The notes: a model not told the origin generated them from the letters alone. DNA of 64,000 nt from Nocardioidaceae bacterium (GCA_009780515.1 WQZX01000001.1:117079-181078); one strand, 5' to 3'. Shown: positions 31,164-38,907, numbered from the stretch's first letter. Numbers and translations are program-made.

Positions 31164-31487
31164 ATGCTCGAAGTCGTCCAGACCGACGGGTTCGAGACAT
31201 GGCTGAAGAAGTTGAAGGACGTTCGAGGCAAGGCACGCATCGTCCGGCGGCTCGACCGTCTCGCCCAGGGCAACCCGGGGGACGTACGGCCGATCGGCAA
31301 AGGACTCTCAGAGCTGCGGCTCGATGTCGGCCCCGGTTACCGGGTCTACTACCTACAAGATGGCGACACCCTGATCCTCCTGCTGTGCGGCGGCGACAAG
31401 TCGACACAGCAGAAGGACATCGACACAGCACACGAACTCGCCGAACAGTGGCATAAGGACAAGAAGAAGGAGGAGGGCAAGCAATGA
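31164..31487 (+). CDS. higB: RelE/HigB-type toxin
   Basis: A 107-aa toxin of the ParE/RelE fold in the 'addiction module killer' group. It has the FETWLKKLKDVRGKARIVRRLDRL helix pair, GLSELRLDVGPGYRVYYLQ, and ILLLCGGDKSTQQKDI before a basic tail. Members cleave mRNA on the ribosome. The gene order is toxin before antitoxin, as in higBA, and the ATGA overlap couples them. It lies just outside the integrase gene at the ICE border, where it would stabilise the integrated element. Confidence 0.88.
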   Translation: MLEVVQTDGFETWLKKLKDVRGKARIVRRLDRLAQGNPGDVRPIGKGLSELRLDVGPGYRVYYLQDGDTLILLLCGGDKSTQQKDIDTAHELAEQWHKDKKKEEGKQ

Positions 31488-31786
31488 CGACGAGAGAGAA
31501 GTACAAGCGCTTCGACGCCGCGGACTACCTCGAAAGCCTCGATGACGCCGCGGCCTTCCTCGAAGCCGCCCTCGAAGACTCAGCCGAGGATCCCGGCGCC
31601 GTCCCGCACGCGCTCGGGACCATCGCCCGCTCGCAGAACATGAGCGAGCTTGCCCGGCGCGTCGGCATGAGCCGCGACGGCCTCTACAAGGCGCTCTCCG
31701 CTGACGGAAACCCGACCTGGTCGACCATCCTCAAGGTCACCAACGCCCTCGGCCTGCGGTTCGAGCTCCACTCGGCGGCGTCATGA
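31484..31786 (+). CDS. higA: HigA-type antitoxin with HTH domain
   Basis: A 100-aa antitoxin. The N-terminal part (YKRFDAADYLESLDDAAAFLEAAL) wraps the toxin, and the C-terminal Xre-like HTH (MSELARRVGMSRDGLYKALS, then PTWSTILKVTNALGL) binds the operon promoter. It overlaps the toxin gene by ATGA and is the last gene of the element by content. Autoregulation through the TATAGT promoter is expected from the family. Confidence 0.88.
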   Translation: MTTREKYKRFDAADYLESLDDAAAFLEAALEDSAEDPGAVPHALGTIARSQNMSELARRVGMSRDGLYKALSADGNPTWSTILKVTNALGLRFELHSAAS

Positions 31787-32120
31787 GAAACAGTGCGAAC
31801 TCGAGCATCGAATCGGACCGCCAAGCGCCGGCCCTGCCTGGACGCGGCGCGCAGATTTCGACCGCGTGCGGCCCCAGCGCGGCCCACCGGGCCTGAGATC
31901 CAGAGTTTGCGCAGGTCAGCGGCGGGGCCGCGTCACTATTACGACATCTGATTTCAGGGGTTCTTGGAGTCGGCCGAACGACGACGAAAGTCGACAGAGA
32001 ACCGCCTCTGACCTGCGGGCACGCCGCCGACGACCTCCTTGGTCGTTTGGCGGCGTTTCTCGTGTTTCGTCGGTGGCTCGTTACATGAGTGGTACATGGA
32101 GCCGACCCGGACGCTCACGC
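31787..32120. other. Intergenic region at the right end of the ICE
   Basis: A 334-bp gap without a convincing gene, between higA and the abiEii stop. It should hold the right junction of the element. TGACCTGCG-related words occur at about 31904-31918 (minus orientation) and 32009-32018 (plus). A strong hairpin lies at 32021-32056. No tRNA was found. Confidence 0.5.
32021..32056. terminator. Strong stem-loop at the right ICE border
   Basis: The arms ACGCCGCC/GGCGGCGT, and inside them ACGACC/GGTCGT, pair across a 5-nt loop with one mismatched position. The plus strand continues with TTTCTCGTGTTT. It fits a Rho-independent terminator for the plus-strand higBA side. Confidence 0.65.
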
Positions 32121-32975
32121 TCAGGCGCTGGAGAACACCGGATCAAGGACCTCGGCGACGCGGCTCATCTGGTCGTCGAGGTTGGCCTCGCTGATGTCTT
32201 CGACGCCTTCCTTTCTGCGCCAGGCGGACCACTTCGCCTGCATGTCGCCGGTGTCTGCGTAGCCCGCGACCACGGGTGCGATCGGTCGGAGTTCGACGCG
32301 GCGGTAACGCGCGACCGCCAGGGCCGAGGCCAACAGTTCGTCGTTGTCGATGTCGTGTCGTCGGGGCAGCTCGGCGATGTCGATGTAGTCGCGCCACCGG
32401 GTGCTGGTGGTGCCGCGCTCGAGGATCGTGAGGCCCTTCTCGGCGATGATCGTTTCCGGCGCGTAGCCCAGCATCTCGACGGGTTGGCCGATGACGCGTT
32501 CGACGCGCACCTTCCGCGGTGTCGGCACGATGGGATCGCCGGTCGAGATGTCCCAGACGATCCCGATCTGTTGCGCTCCGAGGGCGGCACGGACGCGCAT
32601 GCGCAGGCCCGGATAGTCGGCGGCCTCGCGGATCTCCTCGACGCTCATGGAGTCCAGGTCGAAGACGAGTCCGTCGTCAGCGTCGATCGCGGCGATGTCG
32701 CGGATGACCCGCTCGATGTGCAGCGGCGTGACGCTGGCGCTGACAGCCTCAGCGTCGACGTCCTTGGTCGGCCGGCGGACGCCGTACGCGCCGATCAGGA
32801 TCCCGCCCTTGAGGATGAAGTCGTCCGCATACTCGGTCTGCGCGAGTCGAGCAAGGAACGACTCCAGGCCGTGCCTGATCAAGTACGCCGCGGTCGGCGT
32901 CGGCTTGGCGCTCACGCGACCCTCGGACCGCGCCAACCGCTGGAGCTCGCGGAAGATCTCCTCGGCCCGGCTCAC
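32121..32975 (-). CDS. abiEii: AbiEii-type nucleotidyltransferase toxin
   Basis: A 284-aa toxin of the AbiEii/AbiGii family. The nucleotidyltransferase motif reads FILKGGILIGAYG followed by TKDVDAEA (GG, then D-x-[DE]), at about residues 53-77. Further family regions include LRMRVRAALGAQQIGIVWDISTGDP and APETIIAEKGLTIL. These enzymes modify essential RNA acceptor ends or use GTP and stop growth, giving phage abortive infection. The GTG start at 32975 overlaps the abiEi stop by GTGA. It is the first gene to the right of the ICE and may be part of the same island. Confidence 0.85.
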   Translation of the reverse strand: MSRAEEIFRELQRLARSEGRVSAKPTPTAAYLIRHGLESFLARLAQTEYADDFILKGGILIGAYGVRRPTKDVDAEAVSASVTPLHIERVIRDIAAIDADDGLVFDLDSMSVEEIREAADYPGLRMRVRAALGAQQIGIVWDISTGDPIVPTPRKVRVERVIGQPVEMLGYAPETIIAEKGLTILERGTTSTRWRDYIDIAELPRRHDIDNDELLASALAVARYRRVELRPIAPVVAGYADTGDMQAKWSAWRRKEGVEDISEANLDDQMSRVAEVLDPVFSSA

Positions 32976-33529
32976 GCGAGCAGTTCCAGGGCCTGGAGAA
33001 GCGGCCCCTTGGATCGCGGGATCCGTGTGGCGAGGTCCATGAGCTCGGACGGCTTGCCGCCCTGTCGCAGCCACGCCCGGAGTGCGTCGCGTCCCAGCTC
33101 GTAGCCGAACTCGCCGCGGAGCCGGAAGGCGTCGACGATCGAACGCTGTGGCGAGTAGATCCCGATGATCTCCGCCGAGCCCGGGATCTCGATCTGCGCG
33201 CGCCCGATCGCGAAGGTCTCACGCGCGAACAGATGCCAGCGGATGGCACCCTCCGAGGCCGGAACGCGGGAGCCTCGCGGAATCGCGATGTCGAGTGCGT
33301 CCGGGATCGCGTCGGTGAGGTCGTGGTAGGCCAGGGCCGACGTCAGACAGATGGTCGCGTCAGCGCGGCGACTCGCTGCCTCGAGCCAGTCCCAGTCCGC
33401 CGGTGGCGCGTCGGCGGGGCGGTAGAGCCCACGGGCGATGCGCTCGAATTTCCCCGCCGCCGTGGCGCGGTAGAGGGAACTCCGGGACATGCCTCGGTCA
33501 GCGGCCCTCCCGGGGCGCAGCGTGGTCAT
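32972..33529 (-). CDS. abiEi: AbiEi-type antitoxin/transcriptional regulator
   Basis: A 185-aa antitoxin with an N-terminal winged-helix domain (about 1-55: ADRGMSRSSLYRATAAGKFERIARGLYRP) and the C-terminal AbiEi domain with ALAYHDLTDAIPDALDIAIPRGSR and QRSIVDAFRLRGEFGYELGRDALRAWL. The ATG at 33529 follows a strong AGGAGG site; the upstream frame start at 33559 lies within the operator-like repeats. It represses its own promoter and neutralises AbiEii in characterised homologues. Confidence 0.85.
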   Translation of the reverse strand: MTTLRPGRAADRGMSRSSLYRATAAGKFERIARGLYRPADAPPADWDWLEAASRRADATICLTSALAYHDLTDAIPDALDIAIPRGSRVPASEGAIRWHLFARETFAIGRAQIEIPGSAEIIGIYSPQRSIVDAFRLRGEFGYELGRDALRAWLRQGGKPSELMDLATRIPRSKGPLLQALELLA

Positions 33530-33547
33530 CACGTTCACCTCCTGAAC

Positions 33548-33588
33548 CGTTTCGTTCACAGATAACTATACCTGTAAACGTTTCGTTC
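33548..33588 (-). promoter_or_regulatory. Operator/promoter region of abiE with two direct repeats
   Basis: Two copies of CGTTTCGTTC (33548-33557 and 33579-33588, plus strand) are 31 bp apart, about three helical turns. Between them on the minus strand is a TATAGT -10 box reading toward abiEi. Repeats flanking the -10 fit AbiEi autorepression. The assignment rests on position and repeat spacing. Confidence 0.6.
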
Positions 33589-33734
33589 CACGAGTGCGGC
33601 ACATCCATTTGGCGGCGCCCCCGCGGAACTCAGCGGCGGACCTTGGCCACAGACCAACTGACTGCCTACGCCCGCCACGCGTTCATAGAGCCGTCTCAAC
33701 GGCGCGATAGCACCACACGTGCGGCACAGCCCTT

Positions 33735-34015
33735 GGGACTGCTGCACGATCGGGTGACAGGTTGGGTCACGCAGCCTGAGTGGCTGACGCGGTCATGATG
33801 GTCTCGTATTCGATGGGGGTCAATCGGCCGAGACCGGCCTGTCGACGACGCCGGTGGTAGGTCCGTTCGATCCAGGTCACGATCGCGATCCGCAGTTCCT
33901 CGCGGGTCGCCCAAGCTCGGCGGTTGAGGACGTTCTTCTGGAGTAGTGCGAAGAAGCTCTCCATGGCCGCGTTGTCACCCGCGGCACCGACCCGGCCCAT
34001 GGAGCCGACCATGCT
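33735..34015 (-). mobile_element. Remnant of an IS3-family insertion sequence (3' end of orfB)
   Basis: The minus strand encodes the last about 75 residues of an IS3-type DDE transposase: SMGRVGAAGDNAAMESFFALLQ with the final catalytic Glu, then TWIERTYHRRRRQAGLGRLTPIEYE, ending at the stop at 33767. The sequence from about 33735 to 33760, with GCTGCACGATCGGGTGACAG, looks like a terminal inverted repeat. Everything upstream of the C-terminal part is missing, so the element is dead. It is joined in frame to the nucleotidyltransferase remnant upstream. Confidence 0.75.
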
Positions 34016-34321
34016 GTGACGACCCAGCGCACTGTTCCGGTCGTCGATCGACGGAGTCAGCTGGTAACCCAGCGATTCGAGCGCTGACGCGGTCTGGGCG
34101 GCCACGCCGCGTGTGGTCTCGACGTGGAGGACGATGTCGACGTCATTCGTGGGCCTGATCGCATCGATGCCTCGATGGATCGCATGCAACGGCGTCATCA
34201 GGCCGCCGACCAGGGTCCACTTCTGGTGAGGTAGGACTGCCTCGATCTCGGCCACGTTCGGCCAAGGAGCGCCCCAGCCGCTAGGCGGAGCCGGGACCTC
34301 GATCGTCGTCCGGTCAGCCAT
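33767..34321 (-). pseudogene. AbiEii-like nucleotidyltransferase truncated and fused to the IS3 remnant
   Basis: The ATG at 34321 begins a nucleotidyltransferase domain of about 102 residues (minus-strand DNA 34016-34321). It has KWTLVGGLMTPLHAIHRG and IRPTNDVDIVLHV (GG and D-x-D), like a second AbiEii/nucleotidyltransferase toxin. At ALGRH the similarity stops and the frame runs into the IS3 transposase C-terminus to 33767. The chimera is 184 aa and has lost the toxin's C-terminal domain. It overlaps its HTH partner gene by 8 nt, so it was the toxin of a two-gene module. Probably inactive, but the NTase core is complete enough that residual activity cannot be excluded. Confidence 0.75.
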
Positions 34322-34976
34322 GGAACCCCGCCAGCGCCTGTTCGAGTGCTCGCGCACCGGCGCTGCGCTCGCGGACATCGAGCGACTCAGCGAGGTCGAG
34401 CGCCGCAAGGACATCACCAGCTCTGGCGGCGTTTGCGACGACCTCCATGTCCATCGTCGTGGCACGCAATGTGAACGAGCCGACGGCATCAGCAACCAGC
34501 CCGCGGCTACGCACGACCTCGTCGATGGCATCAGCGGCCACGTAGGCGTCGAGAGCATTGAAATCTGCCAAGCCGAGGCGCCGCGCGGCCAAGTGTGTGC
34601 TGACGGTCGCCGCGCGGACGCGACCCACGGCGCTGGGGTGTCCGGCGTACCTCTGGACGACCGCGCGATCGCGCGCACGCGCGACCAGTTCCTCAATGGA
34701 GCTTTCCCGGAGCCGGCGGCGAAGGCGCGACCGCTGGCTCTCCCCCAGCCAGGAGGCATCCATGCCGGATAGCAGAGCAACGGCTCCCCACGCAGTCGCC
34801 TCCGACCACGCCCTCGTGCGCCCGCCGCGCCGCACAGCAAGAAGACGATCGACCGATGTTGCGTCGACGTACCCTCGGGCAACGTGGCCGAGCTCGCCGC
34901 TTGCCACCAGGTGCTGGACCTGGCGTGTCGAGACGCCGAGCCGGCCGGCGGCTTCGGAGACACCCAGCATGGCCAT
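34314..34976 (-). CDS. HTH-containing antitoxin-like protein paired with a nucleotidyltransferase
   Basis: A 220-aa protein with an excisionase-like N-terminal HTH (LGVSEAAGRLGVSTRQVQHL, residues 4-23) and a wing-like part (GELGHVARGYVDATSV), followed by a helical C-terminus. The combination of HTH protein followed by a nucleotidyltransferase with an 8-nt overlap is typical of AbiEii-like toxin-antitoxin loci with a non-AbiEi antitoxin. The ATG at 34976 was chosen because a palindromic operator lies immediately upstream; the frame continues further upstream but without coding character. With its toxin truncated, the gene may be a relic. Confidence 0.7.
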   Translation of the reverse strand: MAMLGVSEAAGRLGVSTRQVQHLVASGELGHVARGYVDATSVDRLLAVRRGGRTRAWSEATAWGAVALLSGMDASWLGESQRSRLRRRLRESSIEELVARARDRAVVQRYAGHPSAVGRVRAATVSTHLAARRLGLADFNALDAYVAADAIDEVVRSRGLVADAVGSFTLRATTMDMEVVANAARAGDVLAALDLAESLDVRERSAGARALEQALAGFHG

Positions 34977-34980
34977 GACA

Positions 34981-35010
34981 GATAGTTTCGCGTATGCGAA
35001 GTTATCTATC
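34981..35010 (-). promoter_or_regulatory. Imperfect 30-bp palindrome upstream of the HTH antitoxin gene
   Basis: The outer arms GATAG/CTATC and inner arms TTCGC/GCGAA surround a 4-bp centre, 5 nt before the ATG at 34976. It is AT-rich relative to its surroundings and contains TTGATA just upstream. It is best read as promoter plus autoregulatory operator. Confidence 0.6.
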
Positions 35011-35130
35011 AAGTCGTCTTCCGGTGGCTCACAACGTTCTGCGTACAGGCCGCACCCCACGAGCCAGACGAAACGGCGTTTGCGCAGGTCAGACACACAT
35101 CGCCATCAGTCCTACCGTCTGATCCCGCGG

Positions 35131-35166
35131 AGGTCGAGGAGGTCGCGCAGCGACCGCCTCGAGACC
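35131..35166. repeat. Long inverted repeat in the gap before the Rieske oxygenase operon
   Basis: An approximate 15-bp stem (TCGAGG and GGTCGC paired with GCGACC and CCTCGA) has a 3-nt loop. No T run follows. It lies in the 255-bp gap downstream of the Rieske gene stop, where it could act as a terminator; nothing else coding is seen in 35011-35265. Confidence 0.45.
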
Positions 35167-35265
35167 GAAGCAGACACGTACCGCGGAAACGCCGCCGACG
35201 CCTCGGCGCGTGGGTCAGCTTCGATGCGGGAGACACCTCCGGGGCCCTCGGCATGTGACGCTTGC

Positions 35266-36276
35266 TCAGAGACCCCGCTCGTCCTCGACCATCGAGGTCA
35301 GGATCCGACGCGCGCGTACGGCGGCGCGGTCGGCCTTGACGTTGACGTAGCGCCGCGGCGTCGTGTCCTCGTCGAGGCAGCGCTGCATGGTCTCGATGAC
35401 GGCGACATCGCGGTCGGCCATCTCGTGGAAGACAGCGGCCAGCCGCGCGCCGGCGTCGGGCGAGACAGCGGCGCCGCGCCACGAGATCTGCAGGAAGACG
35501 TGCGTCGCCCCTGACGACTCCGGCGTGAAGCCGTGGGTCCGTACGAGCTCCAGCTCGGGGCCGCCGGGACCGGAGATGGTGTAGGTCTGCTTGTGCAGGC
35601 CCGGCGTCACGAAGGTGCCCGTCTCCAAGCGATCGAACGACGCGCCGCCGTCGAGCCCGGAGACCTCGGCCTCCCACGGCGCCAAGGGGGCGGCGGGCAG
35701 CTCGCGCCGGTACGACACCGACACCTCGGACACCTCGACCTCCTCCAGCGGCGGCAGCGCCTCGATGCCCGGCGGCACCAGCTCCGGGTGCATCGCGAAC
35801 ACGTTGGTCAGGTCGAGGTAGTGCTCGTGCAGCAGCAGCAGGTCGGCGGCCACCCTGCGGCGCTCCCCCACGCTGCTCCAGCCATCACCCTGGAGCCACG
35901 GCGTCGACGGGGGCGGCCGCAGCCGCGCGCCACCGGGCGTGCCGGTCCAGATCCAGACGAACGGTCCGCGCTCGACGACCGGGAACGCACGCACCCGCGC
36001 GCCCGGGGGCGGGCTGTCCTGGGAGGGGATCCGGACGCAACGGCCGGAGGCGTCGTACGTGCAGCCGTGGTAGCCGCACACGACGAGGTCGCCGTCGCGG
36101 TGGCCGGCCGACAGGGGGTAGGGCCGGTGCGCGCAGCGGTCCTCGAGCGCTGCCACCGACCCGTCGGCGAGGCGGAGGAGCACGACAGACGTATCGACGA
36201 TGCGTCGCGCGGTGAGTCCGTCGCCCACCTCGTCGGAGGTGGCGACGACGTACCAGCAGTCCTGGGGATAGGTCAT
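35266..36276 (-). CDS. Rieske [2Fe-2S] aromatic-ring/O-demethylase-type oxygenase (VanA-like)
   Basis: A 336-aa oxygenase component. The Rieske domain has CAH (C48, H50) and CGYHG (C67, H70), with the cluster spaced as in VanA/phthalate oxygenases. The catalytic domain has LLHEHYLDLTNVFAMHPEL (mononuclear iron region, about residues 147-165). Length and lack of a reductase domain match the single-component VanA type, which needs a VanB reductase. That reductase is present as the C-terminal half of the preceding P450 fusion, and the two genes share ATGA. Substrates of this family are methoxy- or carboxyl-substituted aromatics and some terpenoids or steroids. The actual substrate is unknown. 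Confidence 0.88.
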   Translation of the reverse strand: MTYPQDCWYVVATSDEVGDGLTARRIVDTSVVLLRLADGSVAALEDRCAHRPYPLSAGHRDGDLVVCGYHGCTYDASGRCVRIPSQDSPPPGARVRAFPVVERGPFVWIWTGTPGGARLRPPPSTPWLQGDGWSSVGERRRVAADLLLLHEHYLDLTNVFAMHPELVPPGIEALPPLEEVEVSEVSVSYRRELPAAPLAPWEAEVSGLDGGASFDRLETGTFVTPGLHKQTYTISGPGGPELELVRTHGFTPESSGATHVFLQISWRGAAVSPDAGARLAAVFHEMADRDVAVIETMQRCLDEDTTPRRYVNVKADRAAVRARRILTSMVEDERGL

Positions 36277-38702
36277 ACGTCCAGCACCAACCTCTTCGAG
36301 AGCGAGCGGGAGACGCAGAGCATGATCGTGTCGCCACGCTCGCGCTCGGACTTGGACAGGATCGAGTCGCGGTGGTCGGGGTCGCCCTCGAGCACGTCGG
36401 CCTCACACGTGCCGCAGATGCCCTCCATGCACGACCCGAGCACGTCCACGCCGGCCTTCTCGACCGCGTCGAAGATCGAGGTGCCCTCGGGCACCGTCAC
36501 GGTGACTCCCGAGCGTGAGCACTCCACCTCGAACGAGTCGAGCGCGTCCGCCGACGCGACGACCTGCTTGGCCGCGAACCGCTCGAGGTGCACGCTGCCC
36601 TCGGGCCAGCCCGCACACGCCTCCTCGGCCGCGTCGAGCAAGGCACCGGGACCGCAGCAGTAGACCAGCGTGTCCGGTTGCGGCGCGCCGAGGAGCGCAT
36701 CGAGATCGAACCGGTCGGCCTCGTCGCGCGGCGCGAGAGTCACGCGCGGGTCCCCCTCGAGCCGGTCCAGGAAGGCCATCGACGCACGCGTGCGACCGCC
36801 GTACAACAGGCTCCAGTCGGCGCCTCGCGCCTCCGCCGCCTCGATCATCGCGAGGATCGGCGTGATGCCGATGCCGCCCGCGATGAACTGGTAGCGCGGC
36901 GACGCCACGAGCGGGAAGTGGTTGCGCGGACCTCGTACGCGGACCGTCGCACCCTCGGCGAGCTCCTCGTGGACGTACGCCGACCCACCTCGGCTCTCCG
37001 GGTCGCGGAGCACGCCGACCTTCCACGACGACCCGTCGGCGACGCTGCCGCAGAGGGAGTACTGACGCGTCAGCGACGGAGCGAGGACCAGGTCGATGTG
37101 GGCGCCCGCGGTCCACGACGGAAGCTCCTCGCCGGCGGGGTCCACGAGGGTCAGCTCGACGACCCCTTCGGCCACCTCGCGACGGGCCGCGACCTTCAGG
37201 TCGACCTCCCTCTCCGTGGTGCTCGTGGCCCACCCCTCGCGGGAGGCGGATCGGGCGGGCGGCGCGTCCGTCGTACGCCGTCCGGGCGCCCGGTCACGTC
37301 GACGGGTGTCGGATCGCGGCTCCTGCCCGAGCGGGGTCAGGGTGACCATCATCTTGGTGTAGCCCCTGACGAAGTTCGACTGCAGGTACTCCGGCTCCTC
37401 CACGACCTCGATGTCCTCGAACCGCGCGAGCAGCTCCTCCCACAGGATCCTCAGCTGCATCTCCGCCACGCGACTCCCCATGCAGCGGTGGACGCCGATG
37501 CCGAACGAGAGATGGTGGCGAGCGTTGGGGCGGTCGATGACGAAGTCGTCGGGGTTCTCGAAGGTTCGCTCGTCGCGGTTGGCCGAGGCGTACCACATGA
37601 CGACCTTGTCGCCCTTGCGGATGAACTGGCCGTTCAGGACGGTGTCCTTCGTGGCGATCCGCCGCATGTAGGCGAGCGGGGTCTGCCAGCGGATGATCTC
37701 GTGGACCATCTTCGGGACCAGCCCCGGATCGGCCTTGAGCCGCGCGAACTCGTCGGGGAACCGGTTGAGCGCGAGCACCCCGCCCGACATCGAGTTGCGG
37801 GTGGTGTCGTTGCCGCCGACGACGAGCAGGATGAGGTTGCCCAGGAACTCCATCGGCCGGTTGATCAGGTCCTTGGTCTCCTCGGACATCTGCATCAGCG
37901 TGATCAGGTCGTAGCCGGGCTTCTCGCCTGCGGCGAGCCGGGCGGCCTTGTCGTGCCAGAGTGCGCTGAAGCTCTTCGCCATGTCGGCGACACCGGTGTA
38001 CAGCTCGTCCAGGTCGACGGCTCCGCCGGTCGCCGAGGCGCTGGCGCCCGCAAGCTCGGTCCAGTACACGAGCTTGCGGCGCTCGTCGTAGGGGAAGTCG
38101 AGCAGGGTCGCGAGCATCCGCGAGGTCAGCTCGATGCTGACGCGGTCGACCCAGTCGAACGGCTCGTCCACCGGAAGGCCGTCGAGGACCTCCGCGACAC
38201 GCGAGCGGATCAGGCCCTCCATCTCCTCGAGGTTCTGCGGAGCGACGACGCCTTGGACCGCTCCCCTCTGCTGGTCGTGCCGCGGCGGATCCATGGCGAT
38301 GAACATCTCGATGTCCAGGCCCTCCGGCGGGGTGCCGATGACGATCTGCGGCTCGGCGGAGAACGTCTCGAAGTCCTTGTCCACGGTGACGATGTCGTCG
38401 TACCGCGTCACGGACCAGTACGGCCCGAAGGCACTGCTCGACCGGAAGTGCACCGGCGCTTCGTCCCGGAGGCGCTTGAAGTAGGACTGCCACTTGCCCT
38501 GGCCGTACAGGAACGGGTTGCTGAGGTCGACCTCGGTCAGGTCGATCCCTTCGACATCAGGGAGCTCCTCCTCGACGAAGACCGGTTGCCGGTCGCCGAG
38601 CACCAGCCTCTTGGCCTTCTGGAACAGGTGCAGCCCCCGGACCTGCCGCTGCATCGGGATCGTCGCCTGCACCTTGTTGACGACCTGGTCGAGCACGCTC
38701 AC
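36273..38702 (-). CDS. Natural fusion: CYP153-like cytochrome P450 + VanB/phthalate-type reductase
   Basis: An 809-aa protein. Residues about 15-457 are a P450 with MFIAMDPPRHDQQR, the I-helix GGNDTTRNSMSG (297-308), E335-x-x-R338, and the heme loop FGIGVHRCMG (C407). The pattern is that of CYP153 alkane or terminal hydroxylases. An Arg/Pro/Ser-rich linker (about 459-495) leads to a reductase: FMN motif RQYSL (546-550), NAD part GGIGITPILAM and YCCGPGALLD, and a plant-type [2Fe-2S] cluster C758-x4-C763-x2-C766-x29-C796. The order P450-FMN-NAD-ferredoxin is that of self-sufficient CYP116B enzymes, but the P450 half looks like CYP153. The GTG at 38702 gives the normal CYP153 N-terminus. The stop overlaps the Rieske gene. 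Confidence 0.88.
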   Translation of the reverse strand: MSVLDQVVNKVQATIPMQRQVRGLHLFQKAKRLVLGDRQPVFVEEELPDVEGIDLTEVDLSNPFLYGQGKWQSYFKRLRDEAPVHFRSSSAFGPYWSVTRYDDIVTVDKDFETFSAEPQIVIGTPPEGLDIEMFIAMDPPRHDQQRGAVQGVVAPQNLEEMEGLIRSRVAEVLDGLPVDEPFDWVDRVSIELTSRMLATLLDFPYDERRKLVYWTELAGASASATGGAVDLDELYTGVADMAKSFSALWHDKAARLAAGEKPGYDLITLMQMSEETKDLINRPMEFLGNLILLVVGGNDTTRNSMSGGVLALNRFPDEFARLKADPGLVPKMVHEIIRWQTPLAYMRRIATKDTVLNGQFIRKGDKVVMWYASANRDERTFENPDDFVIDRPNARHHLSFGIGVHRCMGSRVAEMQLRILWEELLARFEDIEVVEEPEYLQSNFVRGYTKMMVTLTPLGQEPRSDTRRRDRAPGRRTTDAPPARSASREGWATSTTEREVDLKVAARREVAEGVVELTLVDPAGEELPSWTAGAHIDLVLAPSLTRQYSLCGSVADGSSWKVGVLRDPESRGGSAYVHEELAEGATVRVRGPRNHFPLVASPRYQFIAGGIGITPILAMIEAAEARGADWSLLYGGRTRASMAFLDRLEGDPRVTLAPRDEADRFDLDALLGAPQPDTLVYCCGPGALLDAAEEACAGWPEGSVHLERFAAKQVVASADALDSFEVECSRSGVTVTVPEGTSIFDAVEKAGVDVLGSCMEGICGTCEADVLEGDPDHRDSILSKSERERGDTIMLCVSRSLSKRLVLDV

Positions 38703-38907
38703 GACGCCGACCGCCTGGTGAAGAAGATTTCCGCGCCCGTCAGGACCGAAGCAGGAGCCAGCAAGGGAGTCACCTCGTCGTTCGTCGTCGCACTTGAGCC
38801 CATGATCGTGCACCCGCGCTGCGAGGGCCAGGGCCGACGCCCCGTGAGCCCCTTTCCCGACGGGCACATCGGGCGCGTGTCTGCCTCAGCCTGCTCACGC
38901 CGCCCCG

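Larger units (their letters stand above)
2868..31786. mobile_element. Integrative and conjugative element (T4SS-type, actinobacterial), approximate extent
   Basis: The span runs from the Prim-Pol gene at one end to excisionase, tyrosine integrase and HigBA at the other. It contains DNA-transfer genes: coupling protein, VirB4-like ATPase, TrbL/VirB6-like and VirB8-like proteins, a peptidoglycan hydrolase, ArdC-like antirestriction and SSB. Nearly all backbone genes are on the plus strand with short overlaps, while cargo genes are often on the minus strand. The ends are inferred from gene content. No tRNA and no convincing long direct repeat was found by eye, so both limits are uncertain by several hundred bases, and the AbiE island to the right could belong to the same element. 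No relaxase was recognised. Confidence 0.75.

Noticed and set aside
31787..32120. tRNA gene as attachment site
   Set aside because: No cloverleaf or TTC-G-A-N-T-C T-loop was found here or in 2868-3163, so integration into a tRNA is not supported.
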